Shown: positions 1 through 8,577 of the stretch, one piece after another
Layout: every line of letters begins with the position of its first letter
How positions within the stretch are numbered: the first letter of the stretch is position 1
From: an uncultured Caldilineaceae bacterium
GTDB lineage: Bacteria; Chloroflexota; Anaerolineae; Caldilineales; Caldilineaceae
Assembly (NCBI GenBank): GCA_951812725.1
Contig: OX638330.1
Location: 558,001-622,000 of the forward strand
DNA length: 64,000 nucleotides
Direction: 5' to 3'
The notes under the pieces: generated by a model
Told to the model about the DNA's origin: nothing
Seen by the model: only the letters and a program-made list of their open reading frames with translations
Database searches by the model: none
Translations under genes and position numbers: made by a program

Positions 1-1
1 G

Positions 2-1897
2 CTCACAAGCCTGGAAGAACTCGACCTCTCGACGAACCAACTGAGCGGGGCGATTCCATCCTCGTTAGGTAGAGTCGCCAAATTGCAGGAGTTGTCCCTC
101 TGGGCCAACGAGTTGACCGGGACAATTCCGATCGAGTTTGGCAACCTCACCAGCCTGAGGGAGTTACAGCTCTCAGAGAACAGTTTGAGCGGGTCGATAC
201 CGTCGGAACTGGGCAAGCTAAATGAATTGGTATTGCTGCTCCTGTCATCGAACCAGTTGAGCGGCTTGCTTCCATCCGAGTTGGGCAATCTCATTAGTCT
301 GAAAGAGATGTCCCTCTGGGGCAATGCGTTGGACGGTTCGATCCCGTCCGAGTTGGGCAATCTCACCAGCCTGACAGAGTTGTACCTCTCAGAAAACAAG
401 CTGAGCGGTCGGATCCCTTCTGAGTTAGGCAATCTCACAAATCTGCAAAGCCTGTATCTCTGGGGCAACGAGTTGAATGGGTCGATCCCGTCCGAGTTGG
501 GCAATCTCACGAGCCTGCAAGAGCTGTACTTTTCAGATAACATGCTGGACGGGTTTATCCCGTCCGAGTTGGGCGAGCTCGTCAACCTGAGAGTATTGTA
601 CCTCTCACAAAACCGGCTGATCGGTTCGATCCCAGCCGAGTTAGGCAATCTCACAAATCTGCAAGAGATGTATCTCTTGGGTAACCAATTGGCCGGTTCG
701 GTTCCGCACGAGTTGGGCAATCTCACGAGCCTGCAAGCGCTGGACCTCTCAGACAACAAGCTGGGCGGTCGGATCCCAACCGAGTTAGGCAATCTCACGA
801 ACCTGCAAGAGTTGTACCTATCTCAAAATCGGTTGGGTGGATCGATACCGGCTGGGTTGGGCAATCTCGCCAACCTGCAAGTGTTGTATCTCTGGGGCAA
901 CGAGTTTAACGGTTCGATTCCCGCTGAGTTGGGCGAGCTCGCTAGCTTGAGCGAGCTCTATCTCTCAGAGAACTCGTTGAGCGGTTCGATCCCGCCGGAA
1001 ATAGGCAAGCTCTCTGAACTGACAGTGTTGGGCATTTCGGCGAACCAGCTGAGCGGTTCGATTCCGGCCGAGTTGGGCAATCTCACCAATCTGAGAGAGT
1101 TGTACCTCTGGGATAACGAATTGAGCGGGTTGATTTCGCCGGAATTAGGCAGGCTTACAAGCTTGGAAAAGGTTTACCTCTCAGATAATCGGCTTGGCGG
1201 ATGCGTGCCTGAAGCGTGGCGAGATATTGCGGCAAGTGACTTGGACAATATTGGGCTGCCGCTCTGCTCGGACAGGGAAGCGCTGGTCTCACTGTACAAT
1301 GCTACAAATGGCACAAACTGGCGAAAGAATACCAACTGGCTAAAGGACCGAATAGCGTTTCAAGGCTGGCATGGTGTTACGACGGATGGAGGTCGCGTTG
1401 TTGGCCTGATTCTTCCTAAGAACGGGTTGCGTGGAGCGATTCCGTCAGAGATGGGCGATCTGTCCGACTTGAAAGGGTTGTATCTCCGGGACAACGAATT
1501 GAGTGGTACGATTCCTCCTGAACTCAGCAAGCTCATCGTTTTGGAACAGTTGGTTCTCTCTAAGAATCAGTTGAGTGGAACAGTTCCGTCAGAGTTTGGA
1601 GCCCTTACAAACCTGGGAACACTGGATCTCTCAGAGAACGAATTGAGCGGCTCGATTCCGGCGGAATTAGGTAGTCTCACCAACCTGGAGATCCTGAATC
1701 TCTCCGGCAACCAGTTGAGCGGATCGATCCCGAAAGAGTTGAGCAACCTCACCAATCTTGGAGAACTGTATCTCTCAGGAAACCGGCTGGAGGGATGTCT
1801 ACCCGGGGTTTGGAAAGACGTCTCTAAGAATGATCTGGACGAAGTTGGCCTGCCATTCTGTACGGCGCCGTCTCCGACACCTCCGGCAGCCCCGTAA
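2..1897 (+). CDS. LRR protein, 5' end outside window, two fused solenoids
   Basis: The frame is open from base 2, so the true start lies upstream; the first possible internal start is a TTG at 83. The product is built of 24-residue plant-type leucine-rich repeats (consensus SGxIPxELGNLTNLxxLyL). Around 1195-1270 a C-terminal cap (GC-P-W-x-DL-x-GLPLC) is followed directly by an N-terminal cap (DREALVSLYNATNGTNW) and a second, shorter LRR run, which ends in another cap and a proline-rich tail. No membrane anchor is visible in the part seen. Proteins of this type are usually secreted binding proteins; the ligand is unknown. Related to the giant LRR protein at 21994. Confidence 0.9.
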   Translation, partial: LTSLEELDLSTNQLSGAIPSSLGRVAKLQELSLWANELTGTIPIEFGNLTSLRELQLSENSLSGSIPSELGKLNELVLLLLSSNQLSGLLPSELGNLISLKEMSLWGNALDGSIPSELGNLTSLTELYLSENKLSGRIPSELGNLTNLQSLYLWGNELNGSIPSELGNLTSLQELYFSDNMLDGFIPSELGELVNLRVLYLSQNRLIGSIPAELGNLTNLQEMYLLGNQLAGSVPHELGNLTSLQALDLSDNKLGGRIPTELGNLTNLQELYLSQNRLGGSIPAGLGNLANLQVLYLWGNEFNGSIPAELGELASLSELYLSENSLSGSIPPEIGKLSELTVLGISANQLSGSIPAELGNLTNLRELYLWDNELSGLISPELGRLTSLEKVYLSDNRLGGCVPEAWRDIAASDLDNIGLPLCSDREALVSLYNATNGTNWRKNTNWLKDRIAFQGWHGVTTDGGRVVGLILPKNGLRGAIPSEMGDLSDLKGLYLRDNELSGTIPPELSKLIVLEQLVLSKNQLSGTVPSEFGALTNLGTLDLSENELSGSIPAELGSLTNLEILNLSGNQLSGSIPKELSNLTNLGELYLSGNRLEGCLPGVWKDVSKNDLDEVGLPFCTAPSPTPPAAP

Positions 1898-2126
1898 GTA
1901 TGCGCCACTGTCCGGAACTTCAGTCAGGCAACCGACCAGTCGCAGCAGTTTCGGAGCTTGGACTAATGCGTGGTCAGTTTGACAAGCATCGCGCCCGCTG
2001 CCCCCTATTGACCACTTGCTGCGAACGTCTGCGGAGGCGAATCTTCCAAATAGTCTAGATCGATCTAGCCCAAACAGACTTACGGATACATTGGGTAATG
2101 CGAAATACTCAAAGGAGCACTTTACC

Positions 2127-3305
2127 ATGACTAGCGCTGTTATTGTTTCTGCCGCTCGCACGGCCATTGGCAAGGCCCCGCGCGGTACTTTGCGCACGAC
2201 CCGTCCTGAGGAAATGGCCGCCGCGGCGGTTCGCGCGGTGATGGAGCGCGCGCCCGCGGTGGATGCCGCCGATATTGACGACGTGATTCTGGGTTGCGCC
2301 ATGCCGGAGGCGGAGCAGGGCATGAACGTGGCCCGCATCGCCAGCCTGCGTGCCGGCCTGCCGGTCGAAGTGCCGGCGCAGACCGTCAATCGCTTCTGCT
2401 CAAGCGGCTTGCAGACGATCGCCCTCGCTGCACAGCAGATCATGAGCGGGATGGGCGAGGCTGTCATTGCTGGCGGCGTGGAGACCATGTCGCAGGTGCC
2501 GATGAGCAGCAATAAGTTCATGGCTAACCCCACTCTGGCCAAAGAGCATCCCGGCGTGTACATTGGCATGGGGCTGACCGCGGAAAACCTGGCGCGCCAG
2601 TATGAGGTGACGCGAGAAGAGCAGGACGCCTTTGCACTGCGTAGCCACCAGCGCGCGGCCGCGGCTCAGGACGCCGGTAAGTTTGACGACGAGATTGTGC
2701 CGCTGGATGTGGAGATCACATTGGGCGAGGGCAGCGGCTCTCAGACTTACAGGACGACCTTCGATCAGGATGAAGGTGTCCGCCGCGATTCGTCGGCCGA
2801 GGCGCTGGCCAAGCTGCGGCCGGTCTTCCATGCGCAGGGGACGGTCACGGCAGGCAACAGCAGCCAGACCAGTGACGGCGCCGCTGCAGTTCTGGTGATG
2901 AGCGAGGAGAAGGCGGAGCAGCTTGGGCTTGAACCGATGGCCCGTTTTCGGGGCTTTGCTGTTGGCGGCGTCGCGCCTGAAGTCATGGGAATCGGCCCCG
3001 TGGCGGCCGTGCCCAAGGCGCTCAAGCTGGCCGGCGTCAGCCTGGACGATATCGATCTGGTCGAGTTGAACGAGGCCTTCGCGGTGCAGGCGTTGGCAGT
3101 CATTCGCGAACTGGGGCTGGACGAAGAGACGGTCAACGTCAATGGCGGCGCCATCGCGCTTGGTCACCCGTTGGGCTGCACAGGCGCCAAACTGACGGTG
3201 CAGATGCTGCATGAAATGGCGCGGCAGGACAAGCAGATTGGCCTCGTCACAATGTGCATCGGCGGCGGCATGGGCGCGGCCGGGGTGCTTGAACGACTGA
3301 ACTAA
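2127..3305 (+). CDS. Acetyl-CoA C-acyltransferase (thiolase)
   Basis: A 392-residue thiolase, the usual family length. It catalyses thiolytic cleavage of 3-ketoacyl-CoA or condensation of two acyl-CoAs. The catalytic residues are all visible: nucleophile Cys91 in NRFCSSGLQ, His347 in GHPLGCTGA and Cys377 in CIGGGMGAA. The ATG at 2127 is preferred over upstream in-frame starts because AAAGGAG sits 9 bases before it. Degradative (FadA-like) and biosynthetic (AtoB/ThlA-like) roles cannot be separated from sequence alone, and no other beta-oxidation gene is adjacent. The last bases of the gene are duplicated downstream. Confidence 0.93.
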   Translation: MTSAVIVSAARTAIGKAPRGTLRTTRPEEMAAAAVRAVMERAPAVDAADIDDVILGCAMPEAEQGMNVARIASLRAGLPVEVPAQTVNRFCSSGLQTIALAAQQIMSGMGEAVIAGGVETMSQVPMSSNKFMANPTLAKEHPGVYIGMGLTAENLARQYEVTREEQDAFALRSHQRAAAAQDAGKFDDEIVPLDVEITLGEGSGSQTYRTTFDQDEGVRRDSSAEALAKLRPVFHAQGTVTAGNSSQTSDGAAAVLVMSEEKAEQLGLEPMARFRGFAVGGVAPEVMGIGPVAAVPKALKLAGVSLDDIDLVELNEAFAVQALAVIRELGLDEETVNVNGGAIALGHPLGCTGAKLTVQMLHEMARQDKQIGLVTMCIGGGMGAAGVLERLN

Positions 3306-3684
3306 GTGGCAAGTGATCTATGGCCAATAGCGGCGCTGGCCTCCAGCCGCTGTTTCCCCACTCAGTGGAGTTGGGTTCTTCTATGCACTCGGCGCCCTGG
3401 CGGATCGAGTCCGGGCAGACCAACCCCGGCAGAGTCATGACCATCGCCGCGTAGAAGTCGATCGGCGGCGGCATGGACTCAGCCGGGGTCCTCGAACGTC
3501 TCTATTCAGTTGTTAATGTTCAGTGATCTGTGGCCAGTAACTGCGCTATCCACCAGACGCTAACCACTAGCCGTTGTTGCCCCAATCTCTGGAGTTGGGT
3601 ACTTCCAACCACTCGCCGCCGAGGCGGATTGATTCCTGGCTGACCAGGCCGGGCAGGGTCATGTCCATGGCCGCGTGAATGTCG
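3258..3684. repeat. Diverged tandem duplication across two convergent gene ends
   Basis: Unit 1 (3258-3460) and unit 2 (3461-3684) each run from the 3' end of the thiolase gene, across the intergenic gap, into the 3' end of the oxidoreductase gene that reads leftward. ATCGGCGGCGG occurs at 3258, 3461 and 3685, that is, at every unit boundary. The inner copy at about 3345-3474, read on the minus strand, still encodes a recognisable version of the oxidoreductase tail (PPPIDFYAAMVMTLPGL versus PPPIDIHAAMDMTLPGL). Neither inner end is part of an intact gene. Confidence 0.8.
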
Positions 3685-4682
3685 ATCGGCGGCGGCTTGC
3701 GTCCCTGCACTGCGTCCACGAAATCCATTACCTCGAAGTAGTCGCCGCCGCCGTGGCCGGCGCTTACGGCCTCTGCGGGCGGGTCGCGCCAGATCTCCGG
3801 CATGTATTCGGCCTCGAACTGCTCCAGCGGAACCCAGACATCGGGGTCCTCGCAGAAATCTTCCAGCCAGATCCAGTCACCCTCACCCGGGCGGCGCCTG
3901 CTCTCGTAAGCGCCTTTTGTGCCCTGCAGAGTGTAGTTGGTCATTGAGTGCGGACGCTTGGAGAGCATGTCCAGACGAATTCGCATCAGTTTTTCGCTGC
4001 GGGTCTTGCACATGAGCAGCACGGTATCTTCCATCGCATGCTCGGGGTCGGTCCAGACACCGGTGCCGATGCAACTGATGCGCTCGGGCCGCTCCTTGAT
4101 CCACATGAGGCAGGGGCCCAGGCTATGGGTGGGGTAGGTGCAGCCGTTGACGCCGACCTGCCAGTAGTAGCGCCATGTCGGGCTGCCGTCGGGCATGTGG
4201 TGGAGGACGGAGAGTTCGTGAAGGTATTCGCCCTCGGCGTAGTAGGTCTCGCCGAAAAGACCGGCATCGACCAGCGCCTGCACCAGCACATTGGGCTTCA
4301 TGTACATGTAGTTTTCGGCCATCATGTAGACGGCGTCGCTCTGGTTGCAGGCCTGGGTCAGCCAGCGGCACTCGTCGACTGAGACGGCAGCAGTTACCTC
4401 GCTGAGCACATGGATACCTCGCTGCAACGCGGCGATGGCTTGTGGGGCGTGGTATTGCATTGGTGACGATACGACCACCGCGTCGGGCTTCGCCTCGTCC
4501 AGCATTGTCTCAAATACGTTGTATAGTTGGGTTACGCCGGTGGCCTCTCCCGACGCCGCAAGGGTTGGCGCGTAGGGATCGCAAAGGGCAACGATCTCCG
4601 TCTCCGGGTGGGTTTGAAATGCCTTGAAGAATGAACCTGCGCGGCGCGCCCCCGAGAAGGCGACCTTGATCTCATTGGCCAT
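3567..4682 (-). CDS. Gfo/Idh/MocA-like oxidoreductase lacking the EKP motif
   Basis: About 371 residues with the Gfo/Idh/MocA fold: an N-terminal Rossmann half and a C-terminal substrate domain. Typical members oxidise or reduce sugars with NAD(P). Here the dinucleotide loop reads SGARRAGS rather than GxGxxG, and the conserved E-K-P segment is replaced by HVLSEVTAAVS, so the usual catalytic lysine is missing. The start is the ATG at 4682; a GTG nine bases upstream is also possible. It is the last gene of the leftward operon beginning at 8519. It may be a divergent enzyme or a non-catalytic paralogue. Confidence 0.8.
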   Translation of the reverse strand: MANEIKVAFSGARRAGSFFKAFQTHPETEIVALCDPYAPTLAASGEATGVTQLYNVFETMLDEAKPDAVVVSSPMQYHAPQAIAALQRGIHVLSEVTAAVSVDECRWLTQACNQSDAVYMMAENYMYMKPNVLVQALVDAGLFGETYYAEGEYLHELSVLHHMPDGSPTWRYYWQVGVNGCTYPTHSLGPCLMWIKERPERISCIGTGVWTDPEHAMEDTVLLMCKTRSEKLMRIRLDMLSKRPHSMTNYTLQGTKGAYESRRRPGEGDWIWLEDFCEDPDVWVPLEQFEAEYMPEIWRDPPAEAVSAGHGGGDYFEVMDFVDAVQGRKPPPIDIHAAMDMTLPGLVSQESIRLGGEWLEVPNSRDWGNNG

Positions 4683-4759
4683 TTTTTTCACCTGAGCCTT
4701 GTGTAAGAGCGGAGTGGTCTCTTTCCTCGCTCCCCTTTTCTCTCTTCAAAGTGGTGGAC

Positions 4760-5794
4760 TTACAGGTATTTCCCGAAGAACGCTGTCGTTCCCTCAACGC
4801 CGCCCCATCCGTGACCGCTGGGGTGGACCAGCTTCCACAGCTGGTCGGCCGCGCCGGCGGCCTCATATATGCGCTTCACTCCTTCGTAGCCCTTGAGAGT
4901 GTCGTGAATAAAGAAGCAGTCGTCGTACATGCCCATGTCCAACATTAGCGGGCGCGGCGCGATCAGGCCGGCGATGTCATCGGTGTCGAACCAGGCGTAG
5001 ATGCCGGGCACGATCTGCGAGCCGCAGAAGTTGACGCGTTCGAAGGCGAAACCCTTCCATGGGTTGACGTAGCCCATGATGTCGGCGGCGGCGATGCGCG
5101 GTTCCGCGGCGGCGGCGAATGTTGTCATTGTGCCGCCCTGCGAGAGGCCCATCATGCCGATGCGCTTGGGATCGACTTCGGGGCGGGTCTCCAGGTAGTC
5201 GATACAGCATTTCATGTCCCAGATGTTGAGGGTCAGCGGCCAGCGGTCGAGCATGGTGCCGCGAATGTAGTTGACATTGCAGGGGTCGCGGCCGGGGAAG
5301 GGATTGCGGCCGTCGCGGCGTTCGCCAAAGCCGCGCAGGTCGGGTGCAATCGTCAGATAGCCTGCCTTGGCCATCTGGAACCCGTAGTCGTAGTTATGCA
5401 GTTCGATATTGGCTTGCATTTCGTCGGTGGAGCGGATCCCGGCCACTGGATCTTTGCCGAACGGCCCGTGTCCGTGCGAGCAGAGGATGGCGGCATTCGT
5501 ACCGTCAGCGGCCATTGACTTGGGGCGCAGCACCTGGCAGGGCACGCTCATGAACGGTTCGGAGTTGAAAACTACCCGCTCGCGGATCAGGCCGTCGTCC
5601 TCGACACTGCTCTCGACTTCGGCGTCTAACGGAATTGGGTCGGGGAAACTCCCCAGGAGCTCCATATACTTGGTGTGGGCGGTGCGACGCCAATTTTCGA
5701 AGTCCATCTGCTGGCTGTCAAAGTGCAGCTTGGGCGTGAAGTTCTCGACCTGGTCTTCCCAGTATGCCTGCATTGAGAAGTTGCGTCGTGCCAT
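4760..5794 (-). CDS. Alpha/beta hydrolase, dienelactone hydrolase/acetyl esterase-like
   Basis: 344 residues. The nucleophile elbow GLSQGG carries Ser218; the SHGHGPFG loop earlier in the chain fits an oxyanion region, and HPSGHGW near the C-terminus supplies the likely catalytic His. No signal peptide is seen, so it is probably cytoplasmic. It lies between a PhyH and a Gfo gene with short gaps in the same orientation, suggesting that it hydrolyses an ester or acyl group on the compound handled by the operon. The substrate is unknown. Confidence 0.82.
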   Translation of the reverse strand: MARRNFSMQAYWEDQVENFTPKLHFDSQQMDFENWRRTAHTKYMELLGSFPDPIPLDAEVESSVEDDGLIRERVVFNSEPFMSVPCQVLRPKSMAADGTNAAILCSHGHGPFGKDPVAGIRSTDEMQANIELHNYDYGFQMAKAGYLTIAPDLRGFGERRDGRNPFPGRDPCNVNYIRGTMLDRWPLTLNIWDMKCCIDYLETRPEVDPKRIGMMGLSQGGTMTTFAAAAEPRIAAADIMGYVNPWKGFAFERVNFCGSQIVPGIYAWFDTDDIAGLIAPRPLMLDMGMYDDCFFIHDTLKGYEGVKRIYEAAGAADQLWKLVHPSGHGWGGVEGTTAFFGKYL

Positions 5795-5841
5795 CTTCGT
5801 CTCCTCGCGCGCCGGAGTGGGGCGCGCCTTGGCTCCCGATA

Positions 5842-6624
5842 TCAGAGCGTTGGATATTGACCGGAGTAGCCCGAGTTGCCGCCGAGGATGCCGCGCAGTT
5901 CATCGTCGCGCACCGTCTTGAGGATGTAGTCGGGGACTTCGGTGCCGGGCCAGTTGACAAACCAGTTGGGCGTGAAGCCGTAGAACATAGTATAGCGCAC
6001 GTTTTCGCTTAGAATCGGCACACCTGCGTGCAGCAGGGTCTCGGTAAAGTGGAGGATGCTTCCGGCCGCTGCGGTCGCTTCGACGACGGGGCACTTATCC
6101 TTCAGTGTTTCATAGGTTCCTTCAAGTCTGTGCGAACCGTCAAGGATCATGGTTCCGCCGTCGCCGGGCGCGACATCGGTCAGATAGGTGATGTTGTTGA
6201 GGAACACGCAGTTGATCAGGTCGGGGTCGGTGTCGTGGGGGAAGGTGCCCCACTTGGGACGTAAACCGCGATGCCAGCCCATTTTGTCGGGATCGCGCAA
6301 GGGGTCGTGCTGGTTGCCGCGCTCGGGGTGGGGCCGCTTTATCATGGCGTGGCAGGTCTCGTACTTGATTTCGGCGCCCATCAGCTGGCGGTTCGCGTCC
6401 AGCACCTGCGGGATCATGAGCCACTCGCGGAAGATCGGGTCGCCGTTGACCATGCAGTCGATGTGGACGATTTCGTCGTCGTCTTTGTGGGCGAGCGGGC
6501 GCACATACTGGGACTGCCGTTCCAGCGCAGATTTGTAGGCTTCGATCTGCTCTGGGCTGAGCACGTTTTCCTCCAGCACCCAGCCATGCTCGGCAAAATG
6601 GTGTAACTGTTCGTGGGATAGCAT
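5842..6624 (-). CDS. PhyH-family protein with His-x-Gly instead of His-x-Asp
   Basis: 260 residues of the phytanoyl-CoA dioxygenase family, normally Fe(II)/2-oxoglutarate oxygenases. The segment aligned with the usual WHQD metal motif reads WHRG (His118, Gly120), so the metal-binding carboxylate is absent. The distal His199 (LLHAG) and the 2-oxoglutarate Arg210 (ENVRY) are kept, as is the GDGGTMILDGSH strand. In Fe halogenases of this superfamily such as SyrB2, the Asp is replaced by Ala or Gly. Some other PhyH relatives also lack it, so function is open. Third gene of the operon. Confidence 0.82.
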   Translation of the reverse strand: MLSHEQLHHFAEHGWVLEENVLSPEQIEAYKSALERQSQYVRPLAHKDDDEIVHIDCMVNGDPIFREWLMIPQVLDANRQLMGAEIKYETCHAMIKRPHPERGNQHDPLRDPDKMGWHRGLRPKWGTFPHDTDPDLINCVFLNNITYLTDVAPGDGGTMILDGSHRLEGTYETLKDKCPVVEATAAAGSILHFTETLLHAGVPILSENVRYTMFYGFTPNWFVNWPGTEVPDYILKTVRDDELRGILGGNSGYSGQYPTL

Positions 6625-6648
6625 TTTTTTCCTTTCCCGGTATGGTTC

Positions 6649-7680
6649 TCAGAACCAATGGGGCGATTGGGGCCGTTTGGTGCGGATCGACTCGAGCGCG
6701 GCCGCGCACACTGACACGATATTCGCGCCTTTACTGGCAGGGATGGGATTGCTGATCTTGCCGTCGAGCAGGTTCAGATAATCGATCACAGAGCGGCCCC
6801 ATCCGTGACCGCCAACGACGGCATCGGTCTCGGGCTCTTCGATTTCCGCCGGTTCTTCGTCGCGGCGGTACAGTTTGCCCTTCCAGAGCGTGCCCTCGGT
6901 GCCGTAGACGGCCAGGAAGCCGCCGCCCATGCCCTCGCCCATGCCATGACCGGAGCAGCCGCTGGTGACGTAGACTTTGCCGGCCGCGCCGTTCTCGAAT
7001 TGGAGGATGACGATGAAACAGTCGTCGTCAGGGAACATGGGGACGCTCATCTTATTGCTGTAGGCGTAGACTTCGCTGACCGGGGATTCGACGGTCCACA
7101 GTATCAGGTCGAGTGGATGGCAGCCTCCGCCGAGCAGGATGTTCTGCGGGTTCTGTTTGTCGATGCGCCAGGGCGTGTGATGCTGGCCCTCGGGGGAGTA
7201 GTGGCTCCACATATCGTGGATGTAGTCGCCCTGGACGAAGAAGACGTCGCCGATCTCGCCTCCTTTTGCCATCATCGCCATCTGGTGCCAGGGGTGCATG
7301 TAGCGCATGGTCTGGTCGGTCATCACGTGGGCGCCGCTCTGCGCTTCGGCATCAAGGATGCGCTGGCAGTCGGCGACCGTCGTTGCCAGGGGCTTTTCTA
7401 CGAGGGCATGGCAGCCCTGCTCCAGCGCCATTACAGTCTGATCGGCGTGCAGGTGGTCCGGCCCGGCCACGACGACCACGTCGGGCTGGGTATCGCGCAG
7501 CAGCTGAACGTAATCGCTGCCGGTGGCGGTTTCAGGGTACAACTTTTTCATTCTGTCCAGCATCGATTGCTGCGGGTCTACGACGCCCGCGATCTCGCCG
7601 CGGCCGTCGGCTGCGGCGACCTGTGCCACACTGCGTCCGGCGCTGCCGCCGCCGCTGATCAGAAATCTGTACTTGCTCAT
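6649..7680 (-). CDS. Gfo/Idh/MocA oxidoreductase
   Basis: 343 residues. The N-terminal Rossmann fold begins FLISGGGSAGRSVAQ, and the canonical ALVEKPLA segment carries the catalytic-type lysine. GGGCHPLDLILW matches the conserved His-containing helix of the substrate domain. This is a complete NAD(P)-dependent sugar or polyol dehydrogenase-type protein. Gaps of about 20 bases separate it from the PhyH genes on both sides, so the three are very likely co-transcribed. The substrate cannot be inferred. Confidence 0.88.
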   Translation of the reverse strand: MSKYRFLISGGGSAGRSVAQVAAADGRGEIAGVVDPQQSMLDRMKKLYPETATGSDYVQLLRDTQPDVVVVAGPDHLHADQTVMALEQGCHALVEKPLATTVADCQRILDAEAQSGAHVMTDQTMRYMHPWHQMAMMAKGGEIGDVFFVQGDYIHDMWSHYSPEGQHHTPWRIDKQNPQNILLGGGCHPLDLILWTVESPVSEVYAYSNKMSVPMFPDDDCFIVILQFENGAAGKVYVTSGCSGHGMGEGMGGGFLAVYGTEGTLWKGKLYRRDEEPAEIEEPETDAVVGGHGWGRSVIDYLNLLDGKISNPIPASKGANIVSVCAAALESIRTKRPQSPHWF

Positions 7681-7700
7681 GCTGGTTTCGTCCTTTGGGT

Positions 7701-8519
7701 TTACGCGTCCGCGGTGGGAACGGTGTCGGGATCGAGGAAGGCGACATCACTTTCATCGTCCTCGAAGCGGGTCATCCCGATCTCTTTGATGGCGCTGTCG
7801 GGCACCTTTTCGAGCGGCGTGTAGCTGGGATGATGGGCTTCGCGGTAGGGGTTGTTGCGGGCGGCGTTGTAGCAGCAGATCAGGGACCAGCGCGGGTTGT
7901 TAGAGCGGTTCTGGTCGGATCGGTGCAGGATGTTGCAGTGGAAGAAGAGCGCGTCGCCGGGCTCGGCTTCGCAGTGGACCAGTTCAAGACGTTTTTCGGC
8001 TTCGATGACGCGCTCGAGGTCGGCGCCGGCCTGCTGCCCGGTTTCGACGTGGGTAATGCGGCCCATGTGGTGGGAGCCCTTGAGGACCTGCATACAGCCG
8101 TTTTCGCGCGTGGCCGGATCGACGGCGATTGAGACGCTCGACATGAGTGGATAGAGGACGTAGTTGTCGTACCAGTAGCCGTAGTCCTGGTGCCAGGCCC
8201 AGGCGCCGCCGACCTCGGGATCCTTGAGGATCATTTTGGAATGGTAGTGGTAGACTTCGCCGCCTAGCAGCTGCTCCATCGCATTGACGACGCGGTTACA
8301 GCGGGCGTACATGCCGTAGATGCCGTTGCCGGGGTGGTTCCAGAGTGTGAGGCGGACGGTTCCACCTTCGCCGTCCTCGCGGCCGAACGACTTCTGGTCC
8401 ATTTGCCGGTCGGCAACGGCGGTACGGCGCAGCAATTCGATTTCATCGGCATCGAAGAAAGACTTGACGATGAGATAGCCATCGTCGTGGTAGGCCTGGA
8501 TCTGTTCTTGTGTGAGCAT
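7701..8519 (-). CDS. Phytanoyl-CoA dioxygenase family protein (PhyH)
   Basis: 272 residues, first gene of the leftward operon 8519-3567. The Fe(II) triad is intact: His110 and Asp112 in WHQDYGYW and distal His199 in NILHRSD, with Arg210 (NNPRW) placed for 2-oxoglutarate. It is therefore expected to be an active hydroxylase-type oxygenase, in contrast to its operon partner at 5842. The small-molecule substrate is unknown; phytanoyl-CoA itself is unlikely given the sugar-type neighbours. Confidence 0.9.
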   Translation of the reverse strand: MLTQEQIQAYHDDGYLIVKSFFDADEIELLRRTAVADRQMDQKSFGREDGEGGTVRLTLWNHPGNGIYGMYARCNRVVNAMEQLLGGEVYHYHSKMILKDPEVGGAWAWHQDYGYWYDNYVLYPLMSSVSIAVDPATRENGCMQVLKGSHHMGRITHVETGQQAGADLERVIEAEKRLELVHCEAEPGDALFFHCNILHRSDQNRSNNPRWSLICCYNAARNNPYREAHHPSYTPLEKVPDSAIKEIGMTRFEDDESDVAFLDPDTVPTADA

Positions 8520-8577
8520 GGTGTGTTCCCTCTCTTCTATCGTTACAAGCTATAAATCGGCTACGAATGGGAGACTG

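Noticed and set aside
2400..3212. Minus-strand frame inside the thiolase gene
   Set aside because: Opposite-strand shadow of a gene whose three catalytic residues are all in the plus frame.
5842..6624. Calling the Asp-less PhyH a halogenase
   Set aside because: His-x-Gly alone is not enough; other PhyH relatives lack the Asp without halogenase activity being known. Kept only as a hypothesis.
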